A stretch of 25,771 bases of DNA, from contig JBBIWA010000077.1 of the NCBI GenBank assembly GCA_037439425.1, positions 1-25,771 on the forward strand, given 5' to 3'. Position 1 is the stretch's first letter. Every line of letters starts with the position of its first letter. This document shows positions 25,497 through 25,771 of the stretch, piece after piece. A program made the translations under genes and the position numbers. Source of the DNA: JBBIWA01 sp037439425. Its GTDB lineage: Bacteria; Acidobacteriota; Blastocatellia; RBC074. The notes below the pieces were generated by a model. The model had not been told where the DNA came from, did not search any database, and was given only the letters and a program-made list of their open reading frames with translations.

Positions 25497-25771
25497 AGCT
25501 GCCTCCTCGGAACCCCCTGGGTACGCACGCCTCCGGCGTGCCGGTCTTCGTTGAGCAAGCCATTACCGAAGGCCGAGCACGCTCGCAAGCGTGCGCTCGT
25601 GAGGGTTTCATCTTTTCAGGGCGTCGCGCGAGCGACATGAACAACTCCTCCGAAGCCTCCCCCGCTTCCAGGGTGAGGCAAAGTAAAGTTCACCTAAAAC
25701 CGCCAAAAAGCGGCTCCCAGGGATAAAAATTCAATTGGCGGTGACCCGATCAGAGCTTAGGCTGTAGCTTC
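25497..25771. other. Upstream region of the amidohydrolase gene to the window edge
   Basis: After the hairpin leader element (25516-25649) about 120 bases remain. No clear promoter pair is visible on the minus strand. A stretch near 25667-25690 (AACTTTACTTTGC and CTGGAAGCG when read on the minus strand) also occurs on the plus strand at about 7899-7921. No gene is visible before the edge. Confidence 0.4.
25516..25649 (-). repeat. Hairpin leader element, copy F (upstream of the 25496 gene)
   Basis: A 134-bp copy read towards the gene at 25496, starting AGGAGTT at 25649. It has the first hairpin GCACGCT-TGCG-AGCGTGC, the middle GGTAATGGCTTGCTCAACGA and the second hairpin GCACGCC-GGA-GGCGTGC. 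Its first arm is CCCTCACGAGCGCACGC, as in the MITE at 8053-8190, whereas its last arm is GCGTGCGTACCCAGG, as in copy D: a chimera of two arm types. It ends 19 nt before the ATG, with TTCC..AGGAGGCAGCT in between as in copy D. Confidence 0.85.

Overview
The window reads like chromosome of a free-living, moderately GC-rich diderm bacterium. I infer Acidobacteriota, probably near Blastocatellia. The grounds are the beta-barrel protein end at the left edge, the signal-peptide lipocalin-like protein with a Gly/Pro-rich insert, the carboxymuconolactone-decarboxylase/SDR pair, the Tat-type amidohydrolase and the many palindromic intergenic repeats. No rRNA, tRNA or CRISPR array was seen. The placement rests on gene style only; no marker phylogeny was possible.

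Layout. 1-99: last codons of an outer-membrane beta-barrel gene plus its terminator. 304-1539: nucleotidyltransferase-fold protein (+). 1608-5916 (-): a four-gene minor pilin operon read right to left (GspH/FimT, PilV, PilW, a very large PilX-like protein). 6244-7842 (-): a membrane protein joining an FHA domain to a trypsin-like protease. 7843-8301: intergenic, with a 138-bp MITE flanked by a 7-bp target duplication and a good promoter for glgA. 8302-11695 (+): glgA, trxA, purA. 11795-12920 (-): nuoA-nuoB, detached from the rest of the nuo genes, with a clear promoter. 12921-13658: a repeat-filled gap. 13659-16194 (+): carboxymuconolactone decarboxylase-like protein, a decayed SDR gene and an M24 peptidase. 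16211-16960 (-) and 17324-20374 (+): a divergent pair, a secreted lipocalin-like protein and a large beta-propeller/PHP-like protein. 20438-22535 (-): methyltransferase and MatC-like permease. 22824-23564 (-): NiCoT-like metal transporter. 23958-25496 (-): amidohydrolase.

The most interesting signal is not a protein. A repeat of about 85-95 bp made of two hairpins around a conserved core (GGTAA..GACCTGCTTAACGAAGA), with an upstream flank that extends three copies to about 133 bp, lies directly in front of four separate genes (13659, 16960, 17324, 25496). It always has the same orientation relative to the gene and ends 15-21 nt before the start codon. Two copies (16960 and 25496) stay similar through the Shine-Dalgarno sequence to the ATG. 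At least one copy lies downstream of a recognisable promoter, so it should be transcribed. The hairpin arms can pair locally or end to end, and one stem pair changes compensatorily between copies. A related hairpin core is nested in the MITE upstream of glgA. This could be a mobile REP/MITE-like family that brings its own ribosome-binding site, a cis-acting RNA regulator, or both.

Housekeeping genes (glgA, trxA, purA, nuoAB) sit among accessory genes. Recognisable promoters share a TTGACA-like -35 and a 17-bp spacer, suggesting an ordinary sigma-70-type housekeeping consensus.
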